This document shows, piece after piece, positions 11,073 to 22,930 of a stretch of 64,000 nucleotides of DNA. This stretch comes from Astrocystis sublimbata (taxonomy: Eukaryota > Ascomycota > Sordariomycetes > Xylariales > Xylariaceae): contig JAJNNY010000062.1 in the NCBI GenBank assembly GCA_022453515.1, positions 124,001-188,000 of the forward strand. Direction: 5' to 3'. How positions within the stretch are numbered: the first letter of the stretch is position 1; the number at the start of each line of letters is the position of its first letter. The translations under genes were made by a program, and so were the position numbers. The notes beneath the pieces are model-generated. The model was not told the DNA's origin, made no database searches, and saw nothing but the letters and a program-made list of their open reading frames with translations.

Positions 11073-14013
11073 TCAAGCATCCCACAAATCCGTAACAGCC
11101 CCATGGCTCGCATCCCCCACGAGCCGCGCATACTTCGCCAGCGCGCCGCGTCTGACCTTCGGAACAGGCGGGGTCCAGGCCTTCCTGCGCTCGGCCAGCT
11201 CCGCATCGTCTACGTTCGTGATATCGATGCGGTTCTTCTCCGCGTCGATGACGATCGTGTCGCCGTCGCGCACGAGCGCGATCGGGCCGCCGACTGCCGC
11301 TTCCGGCGTTACGTGTCCGACCTGTATAGGCCGTGTTAGACAGGAGAAACGCACGCGTGTAGGTAGGGAGGTAAGTAGGTAGCAAATCAAAGCGAAGAGG
11401 GTAAGGCCTCAAGTCAACGAGGGGGGACGGCAAAAAAGGAAAAGAAAAAGAGAAAGAAGGAAAGGGGAAAGAGAAAAGGGAAGAGAGAAGCAACCTACAA
11501 TAAACCCATGACTAGCACCACTATACCGCCCATCCGTCACCAACGCAATATTCCTAAGTCCCGCCCCAATAATCGCCGCCGAAGCCCTCAACTGCTCCGG
11601 CATACCCGGACCTCCCTTCGGACCCTCATACCTAACAACCAGCACCAAATTCCCCTCTCTCGGAATCTCGCCCCTCGAAAGCGCGACATCCAACGCATGC
11701 TCTTTCTCAAAAACCCTCGCTTTACCTTCAAACCTAAGCCCTTCCTTCCCCGTAATCTTCGCCACGGCGCCCTCCGGCGCAAAATTCCCTCTCAGAACCC
11801 GGATATGCCCGCTCGCCTTAATCGGATCCGTCAGCGGGCGAATAATCCGCTGCTCAGCCGGCAGATCCGGCCAATCCGCCACATTCTCCCAAAGACTCTT
11901 CCCCGTAACAGTACGGATATCCCCATTGACCAAGCCCTCTCTAATCAACATCTTCAGCACCGCAGGTGTTCCCCCAATCTTATACAGATCCTCCATGAGA
12001 TACTTCCCGCTCGGCGCCAGGTCCGCCAGGAACGGCGTCTTGTCACTCACGCGCTGCACGTCGTCGAGGGTTAGTGGCGGCTGCAGCTCCGCCGTGTTGG
12101 CCATGGCGAGGAAGTGCAGCACGCCGTTCGTCGAGCCGCCGAGGATCATGGTGATGACGAGGGCGTTTTCGAAGGATGCGCGCGTGAGAAGGTCGCGCGG
12201 GCGGATGTCGAGGGCCATTGTGGTTTTGATTACTTGGGCGGCGCGCTCGCATTCGCGCGCTTTTTCGGGGGAGAGCGCCGGGTAGGAGGAGGAGCCGGGG
12301 AGGGTTAGGCCCATTGCTTCGATGGCTGTTGCCATGGTGTTGGCTGTGTACACTGTTGGTGGGGAGAGGCTTGGTAAGTACGGTTGTAGTCTATGATGTT
12401 CTGCACATGAAGCAGTTATTATCATTGGTATGGGGGGGAGTGTTGCGGGTGTGAGTATGTACTTACTGCCACCGCATGCGCCAGCCCCTGGACAAGCATG
12501 TTGCTCCAGATCAGACATCACGTCGCCCGCAGTCCGCCCAGCAGCGCCGGGGTTCGTCTTAGCCTCCAATCTCCCGTACGAGAAGGCGCCGGCTGCCTCG
12601 TAGCAGCTGCTGACATTGATGTCGCGTTCCAGCAGGTTCGAGTAGCCTTTGCGGATCGTGCCGCCGTACTAGAATTAATCGCCTTCATCAGCTCGTCACA
12701 TACGTATACTAAACCTCTCACAACCAAGACAGTTCATGATAATATCTTTTTGAATGAAGGACTAATGGGGTATGTATATCGGCCAGCATTGGGTACTTAC
12801 AATCATGATAAAAGGCCGATTATGCCTCGCCGCCGCCATGATGACGCCCGGCATGTTCTTGTCACACCCGGGGATCGAGATATTGGCGTCGTGGTGCTGT
12901 GCGCATGTGACGGTCTCGATGCTGTCGGCAATGAGATCGCGGGACTGGAGCGAGTAGCGCATTCCTTCATTTCATATTTTAGTTCACTTGTGAATAGTCA
13001 TTGACAATGCGAGAAAGCTTTCTCTCATTTCCTCACCTTCGCCGCCCATGGTGATGGCGTCCGAGACGCCCACGGCGTTGTACTGCCATGCCAGCATCTT
13101 CTGCTTCTCGACGCCCTTTTTGACGATCTTGCCGAACTCGAGTACTGTTTTGAGGTATTTGGTTAGCTACCTAGGCCGTGGTCATGATTGGGGATAGGTG
13201 ACATGAAGGAGTGGATGAGGGGTACGAGGGGGGGTAACATAGGAGAAAGAAGAAGAGTAAGAAGAAGGAAGGGACAGACTTACGATGTGTACTAGAGTCA
13301 AATTTGTGAATATATCGATCAACAGCATCTCCGCGTAGCGCAATGATAATATCTAAAACAAAAAAGAATATCAAACTTGGCGAAACTTACTTGCACTGAA
13401 AATATGAGAGGAGAGTTTGTTAGTCATATTCCTCTCTCAATCTTCATAATGGTCTGCGATTTTTGGATGTCAGTTACTCACAGGGTTGCCCTCCCACCAA
13501 ATCGTCGCGATGCCCACATGCGGCGCATTCTTCATCATGTCCTCGTTCGGCACGCCGGCTCCGTAGAGCATAGCCTGCCGTGACACAGCATGGTCAGTAC
13601 AGTACAGTCAGTAACACGACTTACATCCAATCTCATATCGCATGCGTAATAGTTGCATGCACAGAAACACAAACTCAAACCTTGCACTTATAGCCGACCC
13701 GAGGAGAATGCAAGAGTATATGTGTGTATATGCGATGGGATAATCTCCCTGAGGGAGATATAGGCGATCCTCCTCTCATTTCATCGGAATGAGAAAAAGG
13801 AGAGAAATAAAGGGAAGAGGCTCAGGCCTAGGCTTTGAACACGTCTGCAAGAGAAACACTCACCTGAGAAGCAGGAAAATCATGGCCCCTAGTAATGATA
13901 TGCGACCAGCGATTCAGCTGCTCGCCGCCGGGGGGCAGACATCGGAACTGGATGTACTGAGGGTCGGACTTGGGGTCGACGACGCCCGCGCCTTCGGTGG
14001 CATCGCTGCTCAT
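11073..14013 (-). CDS. Dihydroxy-acid dehydratase-like (IlvD/Edd family), nine exons including two micro-exons
   Basis: Exons: 14013-13864, 13574-13482, 13395-13391, 13291-13284, 13144-13037, 12964-12801, 12668-12467, 12352-11499 and 11321-11073. They sum to 1833 nt (610 residues) with every phase consistent. Fe-S ligand motifs are all present: GNPCNTHL (Cys82), PGCDKNMPG (Cys155) and [16 protein letters not shown] (Cys235). The C-terminal [17 protein letters not shown] is also present. The family dehydrates 2,3-dihydroxy acids in Val/Ile synthesis, and paralogues act on sugar acids. The N-terminus ([20 protein letters not shown]) is acidic and lacks a mitochondrial presequence, unlike the canonical Ilv3 enzyme, so this is probably a cytosolic paralogue of unknown substrate. 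The CNTH motif is spelled by exons of only 5 and 8 nt. Splice sites are mostly GTGAGT/GTAAGT. Confidence 0.85.
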
Positions 14014-15200
14014 TTTGCTTCTGGCAGTAGGTAAGTAAGTAAAGCTTGCTGTTGCTGTTGCTGCGGTGCTTCTGTGGTTTGGTGATATATGTTAACGCCG
14101 TGTCATGGGTTAAAACTAGAATGGATGAAGGCATGTATATGCCGGTAAGGTAAGGTAAGGTGAGGTGAAGAGAGGCTGATGATGAGAGTCGTGATAGTGA
14201 GGCCCGTGTTTGCGTGAGCTGGTGGGGTTGGGGATGGTGTGTTTGTTTCCTCACTTACACGTTAGGGAACGCCAATTGACACTGTCGAGTCTTATTGCTG
14301 GCAAATTAAGTTAATTCCCAGCTGACATACACTCTTCTTGCATACAAAACGCCTGCCTTGCTTTAAAAATTAGAGAAGAAAAGCAAGACGAATGTTTTCC
14401 TTCATCACGACGATAGACCAGTCAGTCAGTTAGTCAGTTAATTGCAGTGGGTGCCAAGAAAAGCCGAAGCGCGGGACCTCATCAGCAGTTGAACGCGGGG
14501 CATAGTGGGGGGAAAAGGGAAACTTGGAGCTTTCAGGCGCCGAGTGACGCAACGCAGTGGGCCTCGCTCAGTGCTTAACATCCGCTGTGTTCTGATTCGA
14601 CGCGGGCGAGAATCGCAGCTTTTTAACCCCTCCTCGCATTTTCATGAGGTATTTGGAGGCTTCCTGATGGGTGGGTTGGTTCAAATGGCATTACTGGATA
14701 CTGTGTTCTGGCCGTCGTATTTCTTTCCTTTCACGGTGGCACGTTATTCAAGGGTGTATCTTAAATTCATGTGAACACGATAACAGTCAGTCGGAGTGAG
14801 CTGGTTACGAAACAATCAAGTGTGAGAACGTAAATTCATTGTTATTTATTAAAAGAGTATTTGAGGAAACCCACTAAAACGCAGGACATGAAAGAAAAGG
14901 GATACGTGCAATTTGCTTTACAAGTAGGTAGACGACCGACCAAGGCGAGAGACGCAGCGCAGAGAAGTCGGACCAAATCATTCGATTGACTAGAAGCTAC
15001 AGCACAGCACAGCTAGCTAGGTAACTATCCGTCATCTCCTCAGATTCGCATTTGCCGTGCAGAAAGAAGCGGTCCGACCTCCCCAGCTTCTGCAGCGTAT
15101 TTGTTAACTCAACGCTCTTTCCTCCTTTCCTTCCTTCCTTTGTGCCCTGCTCTCAATACCACACCCAGGACTTGGAAGTACCCACTACATATTAATCAGA
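14014..15200. other. Spacer upstream of the DHAD-like gene
   Basis: A GGTAAGGTAAGGTGAGGTGA tract near 14145 and a GTCAGTCAGTTAGTCAGTTA tract near 14418 are simple repeats in the presumed promoter. The half nearer 15200 is the 3' flank of the lactonase gene. No gene recognised. Confidence 0.5.
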
Positions 15201-16373
15201 TCAACCGATGGGGAAGATGCCGACGTACGCCGGCCCACCAGCAGTCGCATCAGGCGTGACATCCTTATTCTCGATGCTCGTGAACGGCGAGCTTCCGAGC
15301 TTGCCCGAGGTTTTGCAGCGGCCGAATGCGGCGACGCCGAGCGTGCCGTTCTGGTTACCGACGAAGAGGACACCCTCGCCGCTGCTCAAGCTCATGCTGC
15401 GGGGACCGAGCCCGCCAGAGGAGACGCTCTCGGCGAAGGTGAGGGACGTGGTCGCGAGGTCAAACTTGAAGTGGGCGATGAAGTCGGAGTCCTGGCCCGA
15501 GAGGCGGTTCGAGATGTAAACGTCCCTGTTGTTGGATGCGACGACAACCTCACCGGCGGCGGCGCCGGCTGCGGGCTTGAAATCGGGGCTGGCGCCGTAG
15601 GTAGACTGCTCGTTGATGTAGTTGAATTCCATACCCGTGTCCGTGTACTTGACCTCGTACAGAACGACCTGGCTGCTCTTCTCGCAAGCCAGGACGAAGA
15701 AGGTGCGGGTGCCGTCGTCGCTCACGATGAAGCCGCCGTGGCGCGGTCCGTGGCCCGCCGCGAGCGAGACCGGTGGGCCGATGCCGAACTTGTCGTCCTT
15801 GGGATCCACGATGAGCAGCTGGTCGCCCTCTAGGTCGGGAACAACAAAGTACTCCTTCTTAGGGTCGAGAATGGCCTGGTGGGGTTTGCTCATATTCCCG
15901 GATTTGGGTGGGTAGGCAGCCGTTACGTTGATGGACTTGATGAGCTTCAGCGGGTCGTTCGGGTTCGAGGTGTCCCAGGCATCAATCATGCCGGAACCGT
16001 AACCGGCGCCGATCATGCGGGTCTCGTCCCCGTTCATGGCGAGATGGACAACACCTGCGGACCCCTCGACACTCTTGTGAGCGGGGTAGTTCAGGCCATT
16101 CAGTGGGAATGTGCTGATATTGCCGGACCATTCGTCGGTGGCGTAGACGGTGTCGGTCGACCTCTTGTAGTACATCCAGCTGTAGAGCTCACCAGGGGTG
16201 CCCGCGTTGTGCGTGATCTTAAGTTCATTGCCGTCAAGATCAGCGGTGTATAGCATGCCAGGCGAGCCGATGAGAAAGCTGGTCAGCACTCCATCAGCTG
16301 CGCGGCGCGTATGGGGTGCTGCGATGGCCATGGTGCCGAGGGCGATGAGTGTGGTGAGAGTTGGGAGAATCAT
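15201..16373 (-). CDS. Secreted lactonase-type seven-bladed beta-propeller protein
   Basis: A single exon of 390 codons. Residues 1-18 form a signal peptide (MILPTLTTLIALGTMAIA) followed by APHTRRA, a plausible cleavage/processing site. The mature part has the repeated blade pattern of the 6-phosphogluconolactonase / carboxymuconate-cyclase-like lactonase family: VVHLAMNGDETRMIGAGYG, KPHQAILDPKKEYFVVPDLE, GHGPRHGGFIVSDDG and LGPRSMSLSSGEGVLFVGNQ. Several N-x-S/T sites fit secretion. It probably hydrolyses or binds a lactone outside the cell, but many fungal members are uncharacterised. It stands alone, about 13 kb from the alkylcitrate-type cluster. Lactonases occur in some alkylcitrate pathways, but nothing here ties this gene to the cluster. 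Confidence 0.75.
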   Translation of the reverse strand: MILPTLTTLIALGTMAIAAPHTRRAADGVLTSFLIGSPGMLYTADLDGNELKITHNAGTPGELYSWMYYKRSTDTVYATDEWSGNISTFPLNGLNYPAHKSVEGSAGVVHLAMNGDETRMIGAGYGSGMIDAWDTSNPNDPLKLIKSINVTAAYPPKSGNMSKPHQAILDPKKEYFVVPDLEGDQLLIVDPKDDKFGIGPPVSLAAGHGPRHGGFIVSDDGTRTFFVLACEKSSQVVLYEVKYTDTGMEFNYINEQSTYGASPDFKPAAGAAAGEVVVASNNRDVYISNRLSGQDSDFIAHFKFDLATTSLTFAESVSSGGLGPRSMSLSSGEGVLFVGNQNGTLGVAAFGRCKTSGKLGSSPFTSIENKDVTPDATAGGPAYVGIFPIG

Positions 16374-18772
16374 GGTGGCTGTCCCGTGGGTGGCATGTCA
16401 GTAGGTCTATATTGGTGAGGGGCCGGGGTTATACGGGTCGCAGGTGCTTACCTTAGTTACAAGTAGGTACTACCTAAGGTATGCAAAGCAAACAACTGTG
16501 GAAGGAAAATCCAAATTAGGAGACAACCAAATCTCTCTTGGCTCTTCTCTAAACGCAGGATGCAAGTATCCGGTCAGTTGGCAAATGGGCGAGGTGCTCC
16601 AGGCACTTGCAGAAAACGAAATCGATAGAGACGGCTGTGTGGTTAGGTATGATTAGCATCCAACACCAGCCACGGAAAAGAAATCACTTCACAAAGATGG
16701 GGTCGTACCAGAAGGGCTATGCGCAGCAAACCCAAACAGAAGTGAATGGACACCGGAAAATCGTGGTGGTGGCAGAAAGGGAATAAAGATCGTAATAATC
16801 ACGCAAGAAAAATGATACGGCCAGGCCAAGAAAACGGTGAGAGTGGGAGTAGTCTACAACTTATATAGTCGAAAGACGCCCCATGCACATGGCCACCCGC
16901 CCTTTCACCGAGATACTTCGCGCCGTTTGGGCAAATAAAGCCCGTGTGTCAGGTCCTTTGCACGGCTTCCCTTGTTGACGGGGAAGGGCTGAAAGCCATT
17001 CATTCTCGCCTCCCTTCAGCCAGTTGACGTTGCTCATTTACCAAGTTGCATGTGTACGCCCTCGGTAGGGATGGGGCGGGAGATTGACAACCTGCAGCCT
17101 CCAAGTACCTATATCATTCGGGCCAGCCCTATGATCAGACTTTGCCGCCTCGACAAGCTCGACTAGCTAATCAGAGCATACTGTGTAGAGGGCGCAACGG
17201 ACCGGTCTGACTAGTACTAGTCGAAGTCGAACCTAAACTGGAGGGCCATGAATCGTCTTGACATCTATCTGATTGACGGATTAACAGATTGGTAGCTATA
17301 CTGAAGACTCACGCTGGTCGCTACTCTGCGAGACAACCTGGGGACTTGCAGATGAAGTTCACTACTAAATTTAGTTCAGTAAGCAAGTACCTCTGTATTC
17401 CGCTGTCAATCAAGTATTGTTTCCTTTGACCTCTGTGAGCCAGGTGGTTGGCTGGCCGGTTGACTGCAGGGTGTTCGAAACATCGCTCCTCTTTGCTGCG
17501 CAAGCGTCGCGGCAGAGGCTTACAGCTCGACATTGATAGGGTCGCAGCGAGGGCAATGCGTGCAGCCGAGCCATGCTGTGCGTGGTGTTCCCAACAGCCC
17601 GGTTCTCGCAATCAAGATGCGCCAATAGAATCGTATGAGGGACGCCGGTTTGCATCGCAGCCTCATGTCCAGGAACAGCACGTAAGCGCCGGCTGCGAGT
17701 AGCAGATCCAATGAGAAGAGTGTGTGCTTCTCGGTCCCGTTGGAAACATCAAAACAGATACACAACAGACGCACAACAGGTCAGCCGACCGCCTGCGATA
17801 CAGAAGCTAGGGACAGGAACCCATCAGCCAGGTTCTAAGGGACAGGGACAGCAAAGCCCGTTGCCACACCGTGGTCTGGTTGTTTGCTAGATGCGCGGAC
17901 AGCAACTGGCCTCACACATGATCAAGATATGACGATTGCTTCGGCGATAATACCCTTCGAGCGATCGGCTCCCAGCCATTGGTAGGCCGTTTCTGCTGAA
18001 TGCAGTGTTACCATTACACATGGATTTCATGGCAGGTAGCTAGGTACTCATAGGTAGCCACCCAATTATGCGCAGGATAATGTTGGATCAAGAGAGATGC
18101 TTCGACGACATCAGACACAATATGGACGGCCATGTCTGATAATGCTGATGCCTTACTACTACTTAGTCGGCGGCATCGCCATCTGTGCATAAAATGCCAG
18201 GTACGAGCTGAGACTTTCCCAGGGCGCAAAGAATAATAAGGCCGTGATTCGCCGGACTGTGATGAAGATGATAACCCCCATATGAAGTGCTTGAAGGTTG
18301 GACTACGAAATGACAGGTGGAACTGAAGCTTTACAAATTACAGTGAAATAGCTGCTGCCATCAGTGAGCTAGCTCACATGCGATGCGAAAAATAGGGCTG
18401 GGGTACGGGCTTGCGCTAGGCCTCAAGAGGAAGCATTGTGCGCCCTAGTGCCAATGGGAGATTCGTCGGGGCAGTTGATGCCTGCGAAATGCTTAAATCC
18501 GAACCGCACAATACAATTAGACGGCCTACTATACCACCCTACACCGTGGGCTTTTAGTGACATTTAATCTTCTCACCACGCGCCTGCGTCATCGTTCAAG
18601 ACTCAGGACCTCATCCACTGACTCGTTTCGCAGAGCATCCAAATATTTTTGAGTTTTATAGGTATTCAGATCTACCTATGCGCGGATTGATGCACGATGC
18701 GCTCCGAATGCATCGCTTACACGGTCGTGCTGGCCGGTCCAACTTTTGTCCATGGGCTTCTTATGACAGGGC
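16374..18772. other. Gene-poor spacer with divergent promoters
   Basis: About 2.4 kb between the divergently transcribed lactonase and SDR genes. A TATATAA box on the minus strand (16867-16861) lies about 490 bp before the lactonase ATG, perhaps upstream of a long leader. Remaining frames are short and motif-free. Confidence 0.45.
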
Positions 18773-18780
18773 TATATAAA
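18773..18780 (+). promoter_or_regulatory. TATA box of the SDR gene
   Basis: TATATAAA, about 150 bp upstream of the SDR start codon at 18930, a normal distance for a fungal promoter with a leader of about 100-120 nt. Confidence 0.5.
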
Positions 18781-18929
18781 CACAGGCGCATGTATCGTGA
18801 CATGAAACAGCAACTCCAGTGTTGAAACGTAAACTCGAAAACACACGTACCGTGAAGCTTGAACAACATCTACACCAAATATCGCACCCCACCGTTTGTC
18901 CCGAGTATAGAAAAGACGGCTCTTCAATC

Positions 18930-20005
18930 ATGGCTGATGAATCTGGTCCCAGTCTCTGGGATCAAGTCTCCCAAGTCTGGCCGCCCAAGCCCGGCTTCAC
19001 CGAGAAAGACTTGCCCTCATTGCGCGAGAAGGTATGCCATTCTCATCTTCGGACTGTATATACCATCTCCCATGCAGTGCACATAACTAACGAATCTACC
19101 AGGTGTACATCGTCACAGGTGCCAACACCGGAGTAGGAAAAGAGCTAGCGCGCATGCTCTATTCCAAAGATGCCACCGTCTACATCGCAGCGCGATCAGA
19201 AGCAAAAGCCGCCGCCGCCATAGAAGACATCAAAAAGATAGCCCCAGGCTCTCAAGGCGCATTAGTCTTCCTCCAACTTGACCTCGCAGACCTAACCATC
19301 ATCAAAGCCTCTGCGCAATCCTTCCTCTCCAAAGAATCCAAGCTGCACGTCCTCTTCAACAACGCAGGCATCATGAAGCCGGGCCCAGACGCCCTCAAGA
19401 CCCCCCAGGGCTACGAGACGCAGCTGGGCGTGAACAACATCGGCACCTTCATGTTCACCAAACTCCTCACCCCCACCCTCATCGCAACCGCAAAGACCGA
19501 AGCCCCCGGCGCCGTCCGCGTCGTGTGGGTGAGCTCGTCCGCCGCAGGCGCCCCCGCAGTGCCGAAAGGCGGCGTGCCGCTCGACAACCTCGACTACCAC
19601 AAGGAGATGGGGTATTTCGCAAAATACTGCATCAGCAAGGCAGGGAACTACCTGCACGGCAGCGAGTACGCCAAGCGCCACCAGGCCGACGGCGTCGTCA
19701 GCGTCTCGCTCAACCCCGGCAACCTCGGCACCGATCTCTGGCGGCAGCAGCCGGTGCTGATCAGGAAATTCATGGGGTGGTTTGTGCTGCACGCCCCTGC
19801 CAGCGGGGCGTATACGGAGCTCTTTGCGGGCCTGGCGCCGGAGGTTTCGATGGAGAGGACGGGCGCGTGGATTGTGCCGTTTGGCAGGTTTATGGGTATT
19901 AGGAAGGATCTGAAGGAGGCGACGAGGACACAGACGGAGGGGGGGACGGGGGTTGCTGAGAGGTTTTGGGAATGGACGGAGGCGCAGATTGAGCCTTTTC
20001 TTTGA
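18930..20005 (+). CDS. Short-chain dehydrogenase/reductase, retinol-dehydrogenase-like
   Basis: Exon 1 is 18930-19031, then a 71-nt intron (19032-19102: GTATGC donor, AACTAAC branch, CCAG acceptor), then exon 2 19103-20005; total 334 residues. The Rossmann signature TGANTGVGKE follows the exon junction. NNAG, VSSSAAG and the catalytic YCISK (Tyr209, Lys213) are in the usual order, and the P-G motif LNPGNLGTDL is intact. The N-terminal segment (LWDQVSQVWPPKPGFTEKDLP) is the usual extension of fungal RDH-like SDRs. Predicted NAD(P)-dependent oxidoreductase of unknown substrate, with no signal peptide or membrane anchor. The ATG is chosen because it opens the only exon that splices in phase. The nearest genes are a lactonase and an HD-domain protein; no cluster logic is evident. 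Confidence 0.85.
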
Positions 20006-22930
20006 ATGGGGAATTGGGGATGTTGTGTTTCTGTTGGTTTTGAATATATCTATACCCTAGTACGTAACTAATCACATTCAATCCGTGCAGTATGATGGAA
20101 GTATGTTCCTCTCGCGGCGCGATTTCAACATGATGTCACGGACTTTCTATATCGGGTTTTCAGATTGGGAGCATCGTGTCGGCTCTCATGCGCTTGTGGT
20201 AGATGGCAGCGTCTCGCAATCGGCGGCGCAACATCTTCCGAGCTAGGCAACTGAACAGATGGTATTATATGATGCTCGAACTGTGGATGGCTCGTTACTT
20301 AGGTCAGACTTGTCATTCCCGTTTTCTTGGTTCTTTCAACTTTTGTCATATTTACAGTCATAGGCTGCAATTTTTGAACTTGCGATTTCACTGTCAAGCA
20401 GCTAGACGCCATGGTGCTTGAGAGACATTGACCCCATTTGCGACTACTTCGATCGCTTGATGATAATTACCTTGAAGTGCTCGGTGACAAGTACCACACA
20501 TTGAATCATTATCTTTACTGCACACTCCAGTCCAGTGTGATGACCTTGGCTTTGACGGGCAGCTCAGGTGGCTGGGTGTCGTATTCATGAGGCCTATGTT
20601 TTTGCTCCGTCCGACGAGGTCAGCATGGCTTCATTTGAGCGTACCTCTCTATACTTGTCAGATACTCGGACTCTAAAAGTAGATGTAATTACTCTAATCG
20701 ATGAAAACGCGCATTCAAGTCTGTTTTGACACAATTAGAGCTGATGCGACGCTTTGTTAAGTTTTTTTTTGTTTCTTTTTGCACAGTTATATGTATCTAA
20801 ATAGGTTTTCCAGTACTCCTTATCAGGCAAGAGTGTAACAACATAACAACAGATATGTGTCCAGAACGATACCCAGTTAGTCTCTTAAGGGTTGAGGGAC
20901 TTGAAAATAATTAACTTCAATTGTTCTAGGCTCATTCACAGAAGATTTCGCAATCGATTCATTCCCCGTTTAATGTTGGGCCACTTTGACGTCGATATGG
21001 TAACTTTACTGTGGCTATGGACTTCGAATGAGCAGCTTATGGTGTGTTCGTATTAGGAGTCAACATACGTAAATTGACCCCAACCTCACCTTGACGAAAT
21101 GGGTAATGATGCAGCCATTGCGTATCGCCGACATGTTTCGCAAACCGAGATATATCCTGCCTCTATGTTCATCGATCAATTGTTATGATTGGCGAGTCCG
21201 CATCTGTCAGCTTAGATCGTCCTCTTTAGTGACACGTTCATAACTCATATCTACACATAGTATATGTGTTGCACCAATTATCTCGATGCTACACCTGTTG
21301 AATTTTTTTTTTTTTAAAATAGACTCGTGAAGTGGAATGACAGATGGCAGTTGACGCGACGTCGTCTCGCGCGCCGTTGTGACCAAACTATCTAGGTTTC
21401 AAAAGTTACATGAATCCCCTTTCCGTCTTACAGCAAGCCCATTCAATTGCAAACTTAACAACTACCTATCAGTGTTTGACTATCGCAATAATTTTGCAAG
21501 TATTTGACATACTGCTGACTCAGCCGAATTTCCTATTGGATAAGCTATTTGGTGTTGTGTTCATTACTACGTATAAATCATCACGGAATAGCTATGAGCC
21601 GAAGGGTTGTCAGTAGATGTCCAAGACCAAGTATTAACATATCTTTAAACCGTTCAACATTCTTACATGTCTGAATGAGTTCATGCTAAAGCCTCCGATA
21701 TTCGACATGAAGTCCATTCAAGGTTTCAAGGCACCAGCGGTCTATTGGTTGTGGTAGAGGTAGAGATCGATGCGACGTTGCGGAGTAGGGCTGACAAGGA
21801 GGGGAGCCCTATGGCGATGTCAGATGCGATGGAATATACGATCTAGGCAGCTGGGATTCGAGTGGCACAGCATAACCGATCATGATTCCACGTGGAATCC
21901 TGCCACGCCGGTTCCAATTCCTGCCACGCCGGTTTCCTGCCACGCCGGTTTCCTTAGTACCTAGTATCGCAGCGCCCATCCATCATGGTAGTCCTTATAT
22001 AATCAATTTAAGTACCGCACCTTAGCCTCTATGCAATCCTGCTGCGTTTCCTGCTGATCGCCTATGCACGATGCCATTCCTTCAGAACGGCGCCAATCAG
22101 GTCTGCTGTGCCAGTAATGGCAATGTTTGGTTCTTTGTTAGCCGGCCCTTGTTAATATGCATTATGGACGCTCATGCGATCCTAGAAGGACGATACGAAA
22201 GCCGCTGCTGGCCTCCGCTTCTGAGGTTATCATAGTACACCGTCAAACAGCAACCTTTTGTGACTCATCACTTATTTACATGAGGTGTATCATTCTACTC
22301 CATGCTACGATACTGAGAGTTTCCTAGATCATGTGTGGCTCGCAAGATACGATTGATCTTTAAATATGTGCCTGAAAGTGACGTTGCGAAGCCAGCGCAC
22401 TTATCACGACACCCTGGACATGGACAAGATTCGCGACGTAGCAGGGATTGGCAATCACAACGCTCCGACGTAGGTTCTTTTGATTGTAATCATAACTATC
22501 GGTGTGGTCATGCATTGATTGATAACACAAGTCAATCGCTTGTGCGAACGAGTCATTGGCCAACCTATCTTCATGAAGTGAATGACGGGTGGGCACGCAG
22601 TCTTCGAGATCACATCATCAACATAGTGCCCTACCATAAGAATCAATAGTCGCGATCGCATCAGACGAATTGCGAATGCTAATCCAACTGTCTGGATTTG
22701 CAAGATTTAAGTCACAAGAATAGTCAAGGTTGCAATTGCATATTTTATGTTCAGAAAGTAAATTGCTCATTCTCATTAGATATTATCAAGGCTAGCAAAA
22801 TATCATGAGCATCTTGCAAAGACTAAATTTATACAATAGAATCGTGGTATAAAGACCCTGGCTTTTGTCATTAACTTCTCAACGCCTCCCCAATGCTGTT
22901 TTGTCGACTAAATAGAGGTATTGACCCCGT
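20006..22930. other. Gene-poor spacer (about 2.9 kb)
   Basis: AT-rich in places (T runs near 20762 and 21303) with only short frames. It contains the palindrome and triplicated repeat listed at 21884-21953. No transposon ends or tRNA recognised. Confidence 0.5.
21884..21953. repeat. 16-bp palindrome followed by three direct repeats
   Basis: GATTCCACGTGGAATC (21884-21899) is a perfect palindrome centred on a CACGTG box. It is immediately followed by three copies of CCTGCCACGCCGGTT at 21899, 21920 and 21936. GC-rich repeats in an otherwise AT-leaning spacer. Function unknown; it could be a relic of a repeat unit or a protein-binding array. Confidence 0.5.

Noticed and set aside
11073..14013. 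DHAD homologue as a self-resistance gene of an inhibitor cluster
   Set aside because: Known DHAD-inhibitor clusters include a terpene cyclase and P450s; none lies nearby, and the alkylcitrate-type cluster has no reason to target DHAD.
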